Positions 34,328 to 47,221 of a stretch of DNA of 64,000 nt are shown here, piece after piece (position 1 is the first letter of the stretch; the number at the start of each line of letters is the position of its first letter). Location of the stretch: NCBI RefSeq assembly GCF_029962835.1, contig NC_080577.1, forward strand, positions 682,001 to 746,000, written 5' to 3'. Origin of the DNA: Magnolia sinica (lineage: Eukaryota > Streptophyta > Magnoliopsida > Magnoliales > Magnoliaceae). The translations under genes and the position numbers were made by a program. A model generated the notes under the pieces. That model searched no databases, was not told where the DNA came from, and was given only the letters and a program-made list of their open reading frames with translations.

Positions 34328-37300
34328 GTCTCCTCCACTTCAAAATAACTCGTCCTCGAGTTCTCATCATGCACTGGTTCATGATACTCGGTCAGGTCCG
34401 CAACGTTAAAAGTCTGTGAGATCGCCATGTCATCTGGAAGATCAACAACATAAGCGTTGTCATTGATCTTTCAAATGATTGAGATAGGTCCGATCTTCTT
34501 ATTTTTCAACTTGTTGTATGTCCCGGTCGGAAATCTCTCTTTACGCAGATGGACTATAACGCAGTCGCTCACCTCGAACACCTTTTGTCGCCGATATTTG
34601 TCTGCTTGTTCCTTGTACTTCTCATTCGAGGCATGTAGCTTAGTCTGCACTTCCGCATGGATGCCCATGACCTTGTCTGCCATATGCTCTGCTGCAATGC
34701 TCGTGCCTGGGTGCTTGGGCAAAGAGACCAAGTCAAGTGTGTGGCGAGGCACTCGTCCGTAGATAATCTGGAATAGTGATTTTCCTGTCGAGTGGTTCAC
34801 CATGTTGTTGAATGCAAACTCTGCTGGAGATAAGGCCAAATCCCATTGCTTTGATTTTTCTCCTGAAATACAATGAAGGAAGTTTCCCAACGTGCGATTC
34901 ACAACTTCGGTCTGCCCATCAGTCTGTGGGTGGTAAGCATTGCTGAATTAAAGTCGTGTATCGAATTGAGTCCACAAAGTCTGTCAAAAGTGGCTAATGA
35001 ACTTCGTGTCACGATTAGAAGTAATGGTCTTAGGGACCCCATGTAGCCGTACGACCTCCCTAAAAAATAGATTTGCCACATGTATTGCATCGAGGGTTTT
35101 CTTGCATGGGATAAAGTGCGCCATCTTGGAGAAACGATCTACCACCATGAACACCGAATCCATGCCGCGTTGTGTTCGTGGGAGACCAAGCACGAAGTCC
35201 ATTAATAAATCCTCCCAAGGACCATCAGGCACAGGTAACGGGGTGTAAAGGCCCGTATTCTGAGATTGCCCCTTGGAGGTCTGACAAACATGACAATGTT
35301 GTACGGATTTTTCCACATCACGTACTAATTATGGCCAGTAATACCGCTCTTCTACAAGAGCTCATGTCTTGTCTCGCCCAAGGTGTCCACCAAGGCCACC
35401 TCCATGTAGCTCCTGAATAATCTACTCCCTCAGAGAACTTTGGGGAATGCACAATCGATTCCCTTTGAAGAGAAAATCGTCTTGTATATGAAGGTCACTG
35501 GAGTGACCTTCTTGGCACTTCATCCAAGAATCTTTGAAGTCTTCATCCTCGGCATACAGCTCCTTGAGACAGTCGAAGTCGACCACCTCGTTGCTCATCG
35601 TAACAAGTAGTGATGCACGACGACTAAGTGCATCAGCCACTTTGTTCTGCTGCCCTGACTTGTGCTTCAGAACGAACGTGAATTCCTGTAAAACCGCAAC
35701 CCATCTAGCATACACACGATTCACGTTAGTCTGACTATTAATAAACTTTAATGCTTGATGGTCAGTGTACAAAACAAACTCTCTTTGAATCAGACAATGC
35801 CGTCAATGTCACAGCGCCTGAACAACTGCATACAACTCAAGCTCATAAGTCGACCACTTCTTTCGGGCTTTGCTGAGCTTCTCGCTGTAGAAGGCAACCA
35901 GCCTGCCTTCCTATGATAACACTCCTCCAATTCCAACGTATGAAGCGTCACACTCGATCTCAAATAATTTGTCAAAATTAGGAAGCACCAAGACCGGTGT
36001 TATAGACAAACGATGTTTGATCTCATGAAAGCTCTTGTCAGCTTTATCGGTCCACTGGAACGATCATTTTTTCATGCAATCTGTTATAGGCGCGACTATA
36101 GTGTTAAAATCTCATACAAATCGACGATAGAAAGTCGCCAACCCGTGAAAACTCCTCACCTCATGAATGTTTGTCGGGATCGGTCATTCCCTAATAACTC
36201 GCACTTTTTCACCGTCCACACGAATGCCTGTGGACGTTACAACAAATCTTAGAAACAATAGGCTGTTAGTTAAAAAACTACACTTCTTCAAATTGAGGTA
36301 CAACTTGTTAATTTGTAAGACCTGCAGCATCTTCCTGAGATGTTTCCTATGCTCCGCCTCATCCTGGCTATATATCAATATGTCATCAAAATATACTACC
36401 ACAAATCGCCCAATGAACGGTTTTAAAACTTGATTCATTAAACGCATAAAAGTACTTGGTGCATTCGAAAGGCCGAAAGGCATGACCAGCCACTCATACA
36501 ACCCTTCCTTGGTCTTAAATGCCGTCTTCCATTCATCATCGGGTCGAATACGAATCTGATGGTACCCGCTCCTTAGATTTAGTTTAGAGAACAACTTGGC
36601 CCCTTCTAGCATATCGAGCATGTCGTCCAACCGTGGTATTGGGAACCGATATTTGATGGTAATTTTGTTGATTGCCTAACTGTCGACACACATGCGCCAA
36701 CTTCTATCTTTTTTGGCGTTAATAATGATGGTACTACACATGAGCTCATGCTCTCTCTCAAGAGACTCTTACAGATCAATTCCTCAACTTGCCCCTGAAC
36801 TATCTCACACTCCTTCGGACTCATCCGATAATGAGGGTGGTTTGGCAGGCTAGCCGCAATGATGAGGTCTATGTGATGTTGGATGTCCCTCATGGAGAGC
36901 AATCCATCAGGTAAATCCTCAAGCCAGACTTCTTTGAATTTATTTAGCAATAGTCTTAAACTTGGAGGAATGTTTGAGGGTTCCTCTTCCTCGCCCTTCA
37001 CCACTACGGCGTATACCTCGCCGGTTTCCTTGGATTCCTCCATGAAATCCCGAATGGTTAAGAGAGAACTCCCCTCCACTTTAGAAGTTTCAGGGTGGTT
37101 CTCTGGTGCCATATGGGTAAGGATTATTTTTCGACTATCCTTGATGAATATATAGACATTATCTCGTCCCCGATGGGTAGCATCACGGTCCGACTGTCAG
37201 GGTCGACTGAGTAGCATATGACAAGCTTTCATGTCGACCACATCATAAAGTATTTGATCCTTATAATTTTTGCCAATTGAAAACGAGATAGTGCATTATT

Positions 37301-37604
37301 TAGTTACCTTGGTCTCATTCACCTTTTTGATCTAGCCAATTGAGTACGGGGAAGGATGTTTCGTCGTTGGCAACCGCAACTTGTCCACCATCACTCTTAA
37401 GACGATGTTTTCGCTACTACCACTGTCTATGATCACATCACAGACCTTGCTGTTGACAGTGCACCGAGTACGAAATATATTGTGTTGCTGTGGATGTAAT
37501 TTCTTTCGTGGGGCATACAATAATCGCCTCACAACTAGAAATTCGCCACGACCCGCTCTGATCCATCTTGGCCATGTAACTGTCCGTGACCCGCTCTACA
37601 TCAA
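33540..37604 (-). mobile_element. broken Ty3/gypsy retrotransposon (pol region)
   Basis: A minus-strand fossil with parts in the usual order: aspartic protease region (37330-37530, motif 'VIIDSGSSENIV'), reverse transcriptase (36180-37110, '[12 protein letters not shown]' and '[12 protein letters not shown]'), RNase H (35420-35980, '[10 protein letters not shown]'), integrase (34470-35320, 'CHVCQTSKG' zinc-finger part and '[13 protein letters not shown]') and the 3' LTR. A match of about 45 bp to the LTR start lies at 37558-37603. The pol region carries several breaks and the gag part is absent here. Age cannot be set from LTR divergence because two full LTRs are not present. Confidence 0.88.
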
Positions 37605-37840
37605 CAACCTTGCAAATACCCAATTGTACAAGAACAGAGGCCCCAAAAGCATGGGTATCCTTGACAAAATTTGGTCTTTGACTTTACCTAGAATTAAGCA
37701 ATGGTTAAGATTGGCGAACCCAAGAGCAAGACAATCAATAGTATAAAAAAGGCAATAATTGATACATCTAGTCAGGACACATCTCCTTGACTCCAATGGT
37801 AGTAGGTCCACCCAAATTTAGTTTGGTCGGACCCTTTGAA

Positions 37841-38554
37841 CCATTGTTGTCAAATGCGATCATATATGCACATACTATGGATCACATCACATATGCCATA
37901 ATGACATGTGTGATCATGTCAAGTATGCGATGGCATACTTTAATATGAAACCAATATGCCATCACATATGCGAGTATGAGATCGCATATTTCCTAACATT
38001 TTTTTTTTAATTTTTTAATTTTTTTATAATTTGGGGCATTTTGTCTATAAATAGGTACATCCATTTTCAATATTCTTTACCTTAAAGCTCTAAATCTCTC
38101 TCTTTCTTTCTTACACCTATTTTTATCTTACTCTAATCTCTCTACAACTATTTCTAGTATATTTATTTTTTATATTTTATAAGTTGTGCCTGTTCTTTAT
38201 AATTATATTTGTAAATAAAGTTGTAGGTTAACTTGTGAGTAGTTTCAAGTTATCCATTTATTAATAAAATTTCTATGTTTGAAGTTTTTAATAATTAATT
38301 TATTTTATTAAATTTTATGTAAATATAATATAAATAATTAAATGTATAACTTAATAAAATACTCAAATTACAATGAAATAAGTGAAATAATCCAATTCAA
38401 TCATGCGTACTAATTAGGCAAGTTTTTCCTATTTTAATTTTTTTTAAAAAAAATATTTTTTATTTTTTTCTTTGTTTTCCAAAATTTTTAATTTTCAAAA
38501 AATAAAAAATTTGCAATGGCATATGTTGTTCGCGTGTACGATTTGACAACATTG
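37841..38554. mobile_element. AT-rich MITE with 'tgttgtcaaat' tips
   Basis: Ends 'cattgttgtcaaat' and 'atttgacaacattg' are inverted. Subterminal 'gcgatcatatatgc' and 'catatgcgagtatg' are repeated variants of 'catatgcgat', and the centre is very AT-rich. No clear target duplication was found, so the superfamily (probably hAT) is not settled. Confidence 0.55.
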
Positions 38555-39774
38555 CTCGGCACCTACTGAATACAATTACCGAGCCCAATTGGCTTGAAGT
38601 AGGCCTCGGCTTGAAGTGGGCCAAACAAAGTAGATCTCAGTTGCACATCAAGATACCCCTGATCTTGGAATTATTTGCCCCACAACCATGGCCTAAAATG
38701 GAATAAAATGACCGGCATTCATCTAATGACCGTTGGTTTTTCAATAACTACTCTCCCATATGCCCCACACTCTGACATTCTATCTCACCGACAAGCTACG
38801 AGGGTAGCCTATATTTCACCACTGCTTCTTATAAAGTCGTTGATTTTTACAGATATATAGCCCATCATGGCAACCATTCGAGAGTAGTGAAGCAAGGTAA
38901 GAAAGGTTATACATAGTGTCGTAGCATAGGAACTCCGCTTATGTATGTAAATTTCAGTAACATGGATATTTTAGCATAAAAATCAAGGTTCTGCACAAGT
39001 CCAATGGTGCCAATTCTCCAACAAATCTCAGGAATGGCCGATTATCAAAGCAATTCAAGTGGAGAGTATGGGTATAATCGAGGACGCCCGATTATCATTT
39101 TGCATAAATGAAGTGTCTAATTTCCCCATTTTCCGTATCTTTAAGCCAAACCAATATCAACGCCACACATCCAAAAGATCAAGACAATTGTTGCATGTTC
39201 TTTATTTGATTTCTTACCTTGTTGACTCCATTTTTTTTCTTTTCATTTTCACCTACCCGGGGGATTGAGTCCCTGCACAGTAGGGCTGAATGCAATATTT
39301 GCTAAGACCGCACAAGTGTACGGACGAAAACGGTGCCTAACCATTTCCTTTTGCATAACTCATGGAGCCCTTACCCAAGAATCTATGGCCGGAGATCACA
39401 TCATAGGAGTCATTAGGATTCGAAATCTTAGGATTTTTGAAACCCAAACTTGTTCTACGGAGTCTAGCTGGCCGTAGATATCTTCAGCATTTTTTACTAG
39501 TGACTCCATCATCCCTGTAATACTATACAACCAAGGAGAAAAAAGACCGATAAATTAACCTATTTAAGTTAAAACACAAAAGCGCCCAAAATTCTAAAAT
39601 CACCAATCATTGTACGAGTGCATCCTCCGCATGCATCCCTGCCAGGAGCCATTCACATATTTGGTGACTCCACGGGGGGGTTGACTAGTTACACTAACCA
39701 AGGCCCGATTCAAAATATTGGGTTTTTCGAATGTTTGGGGATTCCTAACTTTAGCTAACTCCAATGCGACATTG

Positions 39775-40110
39775 TTCCTGTTACTGGCCTATATTCCAAT
39801 ATATACTGGTCCTCGCTGACTTACTAAATTATTAACTTGCTAACAACTTTAGTGCAGACTGGTCTCACTTACTTCCTTGCAATTCCAGTACCTACTGGTC
39901 AGTACATTTAGTTACATCCTACATTTCGGTATACATTGGTCTTGTTTTTATTCAGACAATTCTAGTATCTACTGATCCATATATTTACTTATATCTACAT
40001 TCTACATTCCAATAAACACAAGTCTTATTTCTATTCCAGCGATTTTAGTACTCATTGGTCCTTGTATTTAGCTATATTTTTGTATTCTAGTGTATATTGG
40101 TCCCCTTACC
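39775..40110. repeat. degenerate tandem repeat in retroelement leader
   Basis: About eight imperfect units spaced roughly 40-60 bp apart, with core variants ttccaatatatactggtc, ttccagtacctactggtc, tttcggtatacattggtc, ttctagtatctactgatcc and ttctagtgtatattggtcc. They sit between the putative primer site and the gag-like region. Confidence 0.65.
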
Positions 40111-40182
40111 TTTCTGTCATGCATATCTTGCACTTTTGCTTTCGATTGTAACAAAAGCAAGCACACACAAAATATTTAAAAG

Positions 40183-40205
40183 AAGAAGAAGAAGAAGAAG
40201 AAGAG
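40183..40205. repeat. (AGA)n microsatellite
   Basis: Short AAG/AGA run followed by 'gagagaggg'. Confidence 0.9.
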
Positions 40206-41299
40206 AGAGGGCAGATGGAAAGACAAGTGAGTGGGCCATTCGACAACCATTGTGCCCGCCAAAAATCAGCTGCGTGCTCGCTGCCCTACAAAGTTAACAC
40301 ACACCTACCAAAGCATTATCTGAACCTGTGTGCAAACAACAATGTCAGTCCAAGGAGACAACCCTCCAAATCCTCCAAACTCACCGAGTCTCCAGGCCTC
40401 TCAACCTACCACCGGATCGACAGCGGCCGATCTAGCCTTCAACTTGATTAGGTTGGAGGACCTTATGACCCGTCTTTTTCAGGCAAGGGTCACACCATCT
40501 ATCCACGGTGCACAACAACCTAGCATTCAGGTAGACTACTCCGACCCAATAATCAATCGATTCCAACCCATTCTCCCTAATGGGAACCGGGTTCATTTTC
40601 AAAACTCTCTAGTCACTATAATTCAAACCCCGTCACATCCTCCCCTTAATGGCATCCAACAATAGATACTAGCAGAGTGCCAATTTCGAGTCCACTTCCC
40701 TCCCCTTAATGGGAGCCAACTGGTGGTTTGGCCGGTGCATTCTGGTCAATCACAATCCATTCAATTTCAACAACCTCCCCCTAACGGGACCCTTTTTCAA
40801 TTTCAATCAAGTCAACCTAAATACCCATGCTCTAGTCAACCACAACCTCTACCTTCTATTCCTGTATATCATTCTAACCAATCTCGTCCCCCTCTCGAGA
40901 CTACTTTCCAACTCCCTCATTCTACAGTTCCCTTTAATCAGAACCCCCTCATTGAGGATCATAAAAATGTTAAAAAAGTCAATCATTATGAAGAAGAGGA
41001 CAATCGAACTCCGCAAGGGACACACCCTACTCCTTCCCAGCAGTTTGAAAATCAATTGTCTTCAATAGCATTTTGAAGACTAGCCTAAGGACATGAGAAA
41101 TGAGCTTCAAAAGCAACATGGGTGGGGACTCCCACCAACAAAATTCAAGGATCTTTAACCCTTTCTTGATGCCAAGGCACCTGCCAATGTTGTGGTACCC
41201 AAGTTCCAACGTTATGATGGCACATGATGCCCAACTACACAATTGAAAGCATTTTGTGGTGAACTTGACTGTGGAAGGAGATGATGGAGCATTGATCTG

Positions 41300-41985
41300 G
41301 CCACATTAATCATGGCCATGTGTCACACATCGTCTTGTTCTCCTAAATGCATACATATAATTCTATGTTACTGCATTAATAATAGAATTCGTACCTGAAG
41401 GAAGATCAACAAAAGTAATCTTCTTTGGTAAATACGGTTCTACCAGCAATAAACACATTGTAATGACCCGTGACAACTTTTTATTGGTCCACCTTCGTGC
41501 ATAAAAAATGAATGTAAACATGCAGTGTCAACCCATGGTGGCATTTTTTTATATATTCAGAGTGGAGCTTAAAATTAGGTGTAAACAAGTACTTAGTCAT
41601 TATGATTTATAGTTGAGATGGTACCTATTTTCTAGCGAACTGAAGTTGATAAATTTACAATTTCAAAACACAATTCCAACACCTTTACGTGGCCCCACCT
41701 GTTGCGCATGTGTCACACTCGCATTATGGGTGTCCTGTGGCTCATTAAGGAATTAAATTGCTAGAGGACTCTCTGTAAACGCAGCACAGATGTATGAGAT
41801 CCCGTCTGCTCACCACGTGGGCCTCACCATGGATGCCCTACGCCCGAGGATCAAGCAGGTCAGAAAAACATGACTGCTTGATTCAGGCTTCCAACATGAA
41901 TCATCTTAGAGCTCAAATGTAATTACCAGGTAAATGAGTTTATTTACCAAGGTAATGACCTGTATCTTTCCCGACGCTGACTTGA
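41300..41985. other. intergenic, no gene seen
   Basis: No ORF or boundary I can defend. Near 41930-41990, 'gtaattaccaggtaaat' and 'aaacaagtaaattg' may form the left end of a MITE enclosing the next foldback copy, because 'ggtaataattac' and 'aaacaagcg' occur in inverted order at 42510-42545. Confidence 0.35.
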
Positions 41986-42039
41986 CGGGTTACGTTTTAA
42001 ACAAGTAAATTGAGAAATTTGTAAAATAAATAGGGAGCC

Positions 42040-42475
42040 CACCATAATGTGTGTGGCATATCCACACCGCCCATTCATTATGCCAAATGAATTTACAGCA
42101 TGAGCCTAAAAATTAGGCAAATCCAAAGCTCAAGTGGACCACACTGCACAATATTGTCAGAATCGAATGCCTACCATTAAAAACTTATTAAGGCCCTTAG
42201 AAGTTTTATATTAGTCTTATATATTTATATTTTTCACTTATCCATGTCTATGTGACCCTATCAATAGGTTAGATGGTGAATAAACTTCAATGTGGGCCCA
42301 ATAAAAGAATCAACTTTCAATGGTGGACAAATTAAGTCCATTGTTTCCTTTCACGTGGGCCAATTGAGCATTAGATTTTCTTAATTTTTTTGGATCATGT
42401 CCTAAAATATTCTAATAAAATAAATGGACGACACAGATATATTATATACATTATGTTGGGCTATGGATTTAAATC
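42040..42475. repeat. full copy of the main foldback family
   Basis: Left 'gagcccaccataatgtgtg', 'tccacaccgcccattc', 'caagtggaccacac'; right 'cacgtgggccaattgagc', 'aaatggacgacacagata', 'cattatgttgggct'. The arms are inverted copies. Confidence 0.75.
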
Positions 42476-42604
42476 AATGTTTTAAAACCAATTTTAGGTT
42501 GAATTACGCACTCATTTTCAAACAAGCGAAAAGGTAATAATTACTTCTCTACCGCATCATGGAAAATCAAACAGGCCCTTAGTCCTTACCACCATCCGTG
42601 TTTC

Positions 42605-43719
42605 GGACGTGGATTGCATCCTACCGTCTGGGCAGGGCTTCGTGGGGCCCACCATGATGTAATTGTTTTATCCACTATGCCCATTGTTTTTCTCGTATCA
42701 ATTTTAGGTATGATCTTAAAAATGAAGTAGGTCTACAGCTCTAGTGGACCATACAAAAGGAAGCTGCATTGATATGCCACTTGCCATTGAAACTTTTCTA
42801 AGGGCCACCGTGATGTTTTGTTTTACCATCCAACTTATTCATAAGGTCATGTAGATTGTGTATAAAGCGAAAACACAAATATAAGCTTGATTTGCAGACT
42901 CCAATAAGTTTTTAATGGTGGACGTTCAATTCCCACTTTGTGGTCCACTTAAGCCCTTAACCTGCCTCATTTTTATCATCATACTTTAAAATGATACGAA
43001 AAAAACAATGAACGAAATGGATAAAACACTTAGAATTGCATTCAATAGAATTGCATTGGTTCCCGTGTGGGATTATGGGATTAGAAGGGTTTAGGTGGGA
43101 TGTGATTCATCTGGTCTGTGCCGATTCGAAGAAGGGAAAAGCTTCGAATTACATTAAATAGAATTGCACTGGTTCTGTGCCAATTTCGCTCAATGTTAGC
43201 GAGTTGTTGTAGGTCCCACCATGATGTGTGGGCTATATCCACACTGTCCACTCATTTATTGAGATTATTTTAGAGCATGGGCTAAAAATCAGGTAAATCT
43301 AATGCTCAAGTGGACCCCACTATAGAAAGGAACGGGGATTGAACACTTACCGTTGAAAACTTCTTTGGGGCCATATAAGTTTTGGATCTACTTCATTTTT
43401 AGGCCCATACCATAAAATGAGGTTACAAAACAAATGAACAATTTAGATATAACACATGTGTGTTATTCTCATTAATTTCAAATGATGGTGGGTATATCCA
43501 CTCAATGTACCACCGTATTATCAACAAAGGAGGGCATTAATGTTATCCCATGATAACCGGGGATAATCCTGCCATGGGTGATAATTATGTTTTTTGAATC
43601 CCATCCCTCTTAATCCCTTCTAATCCCACTGCCCAAACAGACCCTTACGTCACTGTGGACTCCGCATATCCCTGTACGGACGGATTACCGTCCGGCGGGG
43701 GTAGGATGCAATCCGCGTC
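42605..43719. mobile_element. Mutator-like foldback element, perfect 9-bp duplication
   Basis: ccgtgtttc occurs at 42596-42604 and 43720-43728, identical. The ends are inverted: 'ggattgcatcctacc' on the left and 'ggtaggatgcaatcc' on the right. Inside are a copy of the core family (about 42640-43035) and a second partial core (about 43200-43500), between which 'gaattgcattggttcccgtg' and related words suggest a further nested insertion ending near 'cccaaacagacccttac'. No coding sequence. Confidence 0.8.
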
Positions 43720-44020
43720 CCGTGTTTCTTTTTCTAAAATACTGTGGTTACGACGTTTGTCTATCTTTATTTTTTGGCCATTTCTCATCCACGGTCGATA
43801 ACCGTTCACCTGGAAATCTCCACCGTAGATGATTCACACCAAAAACATGGCTCATCAAAGACCTCATCATCCACTCATGTTGACTTAGAAACAAGGACTC
43901 AAGATGCATTTTTTGACTCGCCTTTTGCATGGACGGTCATGGTTTATTTATTTATTATTATCAGTTATCCTGTTCCATGTGTACCATATATTAGCAGAGC
44001 TTCCGTATGAACAAGGGGCG

Positions 44021-44471
44021 CAGCTTCGGCGGATTCCCGGATAGAATCCCTGACTGTGTGGGGCCTACCTTGACGTATGTGCCTTACATCCGCTACGTCC
44101 ATCCATTTTTACAGATCATTGTAGGATATATTATAAAAAATAAAGCGTATCCAAATCTCAGGTGGACCACACCACAGGAATCAGCGGTGATTGACCATTT
44201 AAAACTTCTCGTGAGCCAAATAAAAGTTTAGGATGTTAAATGAATATTCTGGTGGCCCGATAAGTTTTTAAACGGTAAGGATTCAATCACCACCATTTCC
44301 TGTGGTTTGGTCCACCTTAAATTTGGACTTGCTTCATTTTTTGAATCATACCCTAAAATGAGTTATCAAAACCTACGAAAGGCGTGGATGTAAGTAACAT
44401 ATATCAAGGTGAGCCCCACAGTCAAAGGATCCACCCACATCTTCGAATCCGGGAATCCACCGAAGCCGCGC
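44021..44471. repeat. full copy of the main foldback family, 'gcttcggcgg' tips
   Basis: Left tip 'gcgcagcttcggcggattcc' and right tip 'ggaatccaccgaagccgcgc' are inverted for about 25 bases, continuing into 'tgtggggcctacc' and 'ggtgagccccaca'. The core arms lie between. No target duplication recognised. Confidence 0.8.
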
Positions 44472-44529
44472 ACGGTAATCACGTGGTTGGGGAAAGGGGA
44501 TTGGGACGCGTATTGGGTACAACCCCCAC

Positions 44530-45161
44530 CGCGACTGAAGCAGATTGGCTGGTGTACAACACACCAGCTATATAGCTGATGCATTGACGTAAGCAAGTTT
44601 CGTAGGTCCCATCATGAGGTATGTGTTATATCCAAACCGTCCATCCATTTTGCGAGCTCCTCATAAGGCTTGAGAAGAAAAATAAGATATATGTAACAAT
44701 CAAATGGACCACACTGAAAATAGCAGTGGGGGATTGAACATATGCCATTGAAACCCTTATGGGATTTACAGAAGTTTTGGATCAATATGAAATTTGTTTT
44801 TCCTCTTCATCTAGGTCTTTGTGACCTTATGAACAGATTAGATGGAAAATAAACATTATGGCGGGCCCTACAAAATTTTTAAGGGTGAAAATCATTATCT
44901 CCCCTGCCATCTGTGACGTGGATCAGTTGATCTTTGGATATGTTTATTTCTTGTATAAGTTCCCAAATGATCTCCAAAAATGAATGAACGGTATGATATA
45001 ATAAATACAATTTTTTTGGGATCTAAGTAACTTTGATATCTTTTGAACAGTTCATAGAACACGGAGCGTCAAGCGCTCGTCTTCGTACGACACGTTGGTG
45101 TGGACTACACGCTCGTCTTCGTACCTACGCTAGTTATACAGTTGGTGTGTGGTATACCAGT
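44530..45161. repeat. full copy of the main foldback family, 'ctggtgtacaacac' tips
   Basis: Left tip 'ctggtgtacaacacaccagc' and right tip 'gttggtgtgtggtataccag' are inverted. The left tip is itself a small palindrome. Near the right end 'cgctcgtcttcgtac' occurs twice (about 45074 and 45111). Confidence 0.75.
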
Positions 45162-45164
45162 TTA

Positions 45165-45535
45165 TCCATTTTCATAAATAAATTTACGCTGAAGTGGACT
45201 ACAACACGTGAATCAGCGGCGATTGGATGCCTATCACCTCAAACCTCTTCGGTACTACGGGAGTTTTGAATCAAACTGATATTCATGTTTTCCCCTTCAC
45301 TAGGGACTACGTTACCTTATGAACCGGTCCGATGGCAAATAATACCATGGTGGACCCTAGAAAGGCTCCAACGGTGGATGTCATTTTCTTGTGGTGTGGT
45401 CTACTCAAGCCTACCATCTGTAACCATTTTGGGCTCCTAAAACGATCTGCCAACATGGTTGGATAAAATACATAGATCATGGTGGCCCCACCGAGCCTCT
45501 TTCTGGACAGTCCGTCTCTATCCAAGTCCTCTAGG
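45165..45535. repeat. partial copy of the main foldback family
   Basis: Starts inside the left arm ('ctgaagtggactacaacac'), continues through 'gaaccggtccgatggc' and ends with 'catggtggccccaccgagcc' and tip 'tggacagtccgtctc', which resembles the inverse of the tip at about 33108. Confidence 0.65.
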
Positions 45536-45544
45536 AGGTAGTAG

Positions 45545-46573
45545 TGTAACACCCCGTACTTTTCAGTACTCGAGCGTTACCGTGAGATTTACCGTAACAT
45601 GTACATGGGTATGATACCAATTTAACTAATGTCACCTTCCATCTACCCTCGAATCTAAGGTGGGAGAAATCTCATGAGCCGGGGATGGTGATAATGGGAC
45701 ACTATGCTCGAGCTGTCGGCATACGGTCGGTGACGAGCCCCTCGTAGTGACCATTGAGTTACTTAAAATGGCTGATTGTAATTGGAATAATAACGGTTTG
45801 GCTGATCATGTATCCATAGCATATTAGCGATGACGGGTGGCTAATTCTGAATGTTGCAGCATGTTCCCTTGGGAGCATTAAGGGATTACTTTGCTAGCTC
45901 CCAGACCACCGACTATCGACCTATTTGTCCGACTGGAAGAGCATTTTCAGGTTGATGATTGCATGGGCGACGAGCCCAAATCTGGCTGGATACATCCCCA
46001 GGTCGATGATTACATGAGTGATGAGCCCAAGTCCGACTGGATGAACATCCTCAGGTCGATGTGCATTCACGCATCCATGCATATAAAAAGACTGCATCAT
46101 GTACTATTTTGAATGTTTGTTATTTTTAACTATGCTTAGCTAAGGCAGCGTGTATAATCTTGAGGGGAATTCACACTGAGCTGGCCACTCATTCATCAAA
46201 TATCCAACCGTACAGAGTATGCAGGTATGGATGGAGAAAACGATAGTACTGACCCTGACGATACGATGGTGGAGCCTGAAAACGGATATTACGAAGACGA
46301 GTCGCAACAAGAAGTGGCCGGTTGTTTCGATTTAAATTACTAGCAGTAGTGCTCTTATGTTTGATTTAATACATTGATAATTTTTGTTTTTAAAAAAATG
46401 TGTAATAAGGCCCCCAGCTGAATGGGCTAAATATTTGAGCTTATATGATATTAATCCATACTTGCTTACGCTATCATACTCTGATTTTAATCTTCCTTTA
46501 GATCTCTGATTTATTAACTTTCGGGTTTTCAAAACAAATCTCGTACTCAGGTTCTGAAAACATGGGTGTTACA
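45545..46573 (+). mobile_element. solo LTR (TGTAACACCCCG family), 5-bp duplication
   Basis: A 1,029-bp unit from TGTAACACCCCG to GGTGTTACA, flanked by identical agtag at 45540-45544 and 46574-46578. No internal retroelement domain is present, so it is a solo LTR left by recombination. Its 3' portion shares 'gagccggggatggtg', 'cacactgagctggc' and 'ccccagctga' with the LTR at 28369-32745. The right-hand target repeat overlaps the first bases of the adjacent MITE. Confidence 0.85.
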
Positions 46574-46575
46574 AG

Positions 46576-47221
46576 TAGGGCTGAAAGTTGGGCAGGTTCA
46601 ACCCGACTGACCCGTGACGACAGGATATTTCGAGTCCTATCTTAAGCGTGGGCTATATAAATACCAATCCGATAAAACTTGGGTTGGGCCCAGGTTGAGG
46701 TCTCGGGTTGCCCGACCCAACCTGAACCCAATCAATATATACATTACTTATAAATTATAATTGAGTGTAGATCGTTGGTATCGAAGGCACACTAGTGATG
46801 TTGAGTCTCATTTGTTCAAGTCATTTTCAAGGACTCGAGTTAACGAGATATGTCAGATTTCTCTCTCCCAAATAGCCTTTGTGCTATGCTACATGGCTTT
46901 TAAAGGAATAGTTGTCTTATATTTTAACCTGTTTTATAAAAGAAAAAATGAAGTTCTTTATAATGAATAATCACATATATAATTAATAAAATTATAGATA
47001 CAAAAAATAAGCTGTATTTTGAAATATAATAAACTAATGTAATAACGAAAATATTAACATGTATATACTCGACCAATCCGATCAACCTGGCCGAGCCCGC
47101 TTGGGTTAGGCTTGGGTTGAGAATTCCCAACCCGAGATTGGGTTGGGCTGGGTTTGGGTTGAGGTATAGAAACCTTGAGTTGGGTTAGGTTTGAGCACCA
47201 ACTCGCAGACTTTCAGCCCTA
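46576..47221. mobile_element. hAT-like MITE, 'gggttgggtt'-rich, older than the LTR
   Basis: Ends TAGGGCTGAAAGT and ACTTTCAGCCCTA are inverted. The right flank is tggggtag (47222-47229). The left flank, read across the later solo LTR, is ggaggtag, a 6 of 8 match. Subterminal regions repeat 'cttgggttgggc' and 'cgacccaacctgaaccc' around an AT-rich centre. Non-coding. Confidence 0.75.

Larger units (their letters stand above)
38560..41300 (+). mobile_element. broken Ty3/gypsy element, leader and gag part
   Basis: A tttggtgactccacgggg stretch at about 39660 resembles the primer-binding region just inside the 5' LTR of Tat/Athila-type elements. A leader with degenerate 'ccagtatctactggtc' repeats follows (about 39780-40110), then a proline/glutamine-rich Gag-like region (about 40340-41080) and a 'VVPKFQRYDGT' block near 41190, typical of Gag of this clade. 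It has several breaks. Pol and the 3' LTR were not found. The LTR region before 39650 is presumed and its start is uncertain. Confidence 0.55.

Noticed and set aside
33540-37604. 5-bp target duplication for the Ty3/gypsy element
   Set aside because: Bases outside the two ends do not match, so I do not claim a duplication.
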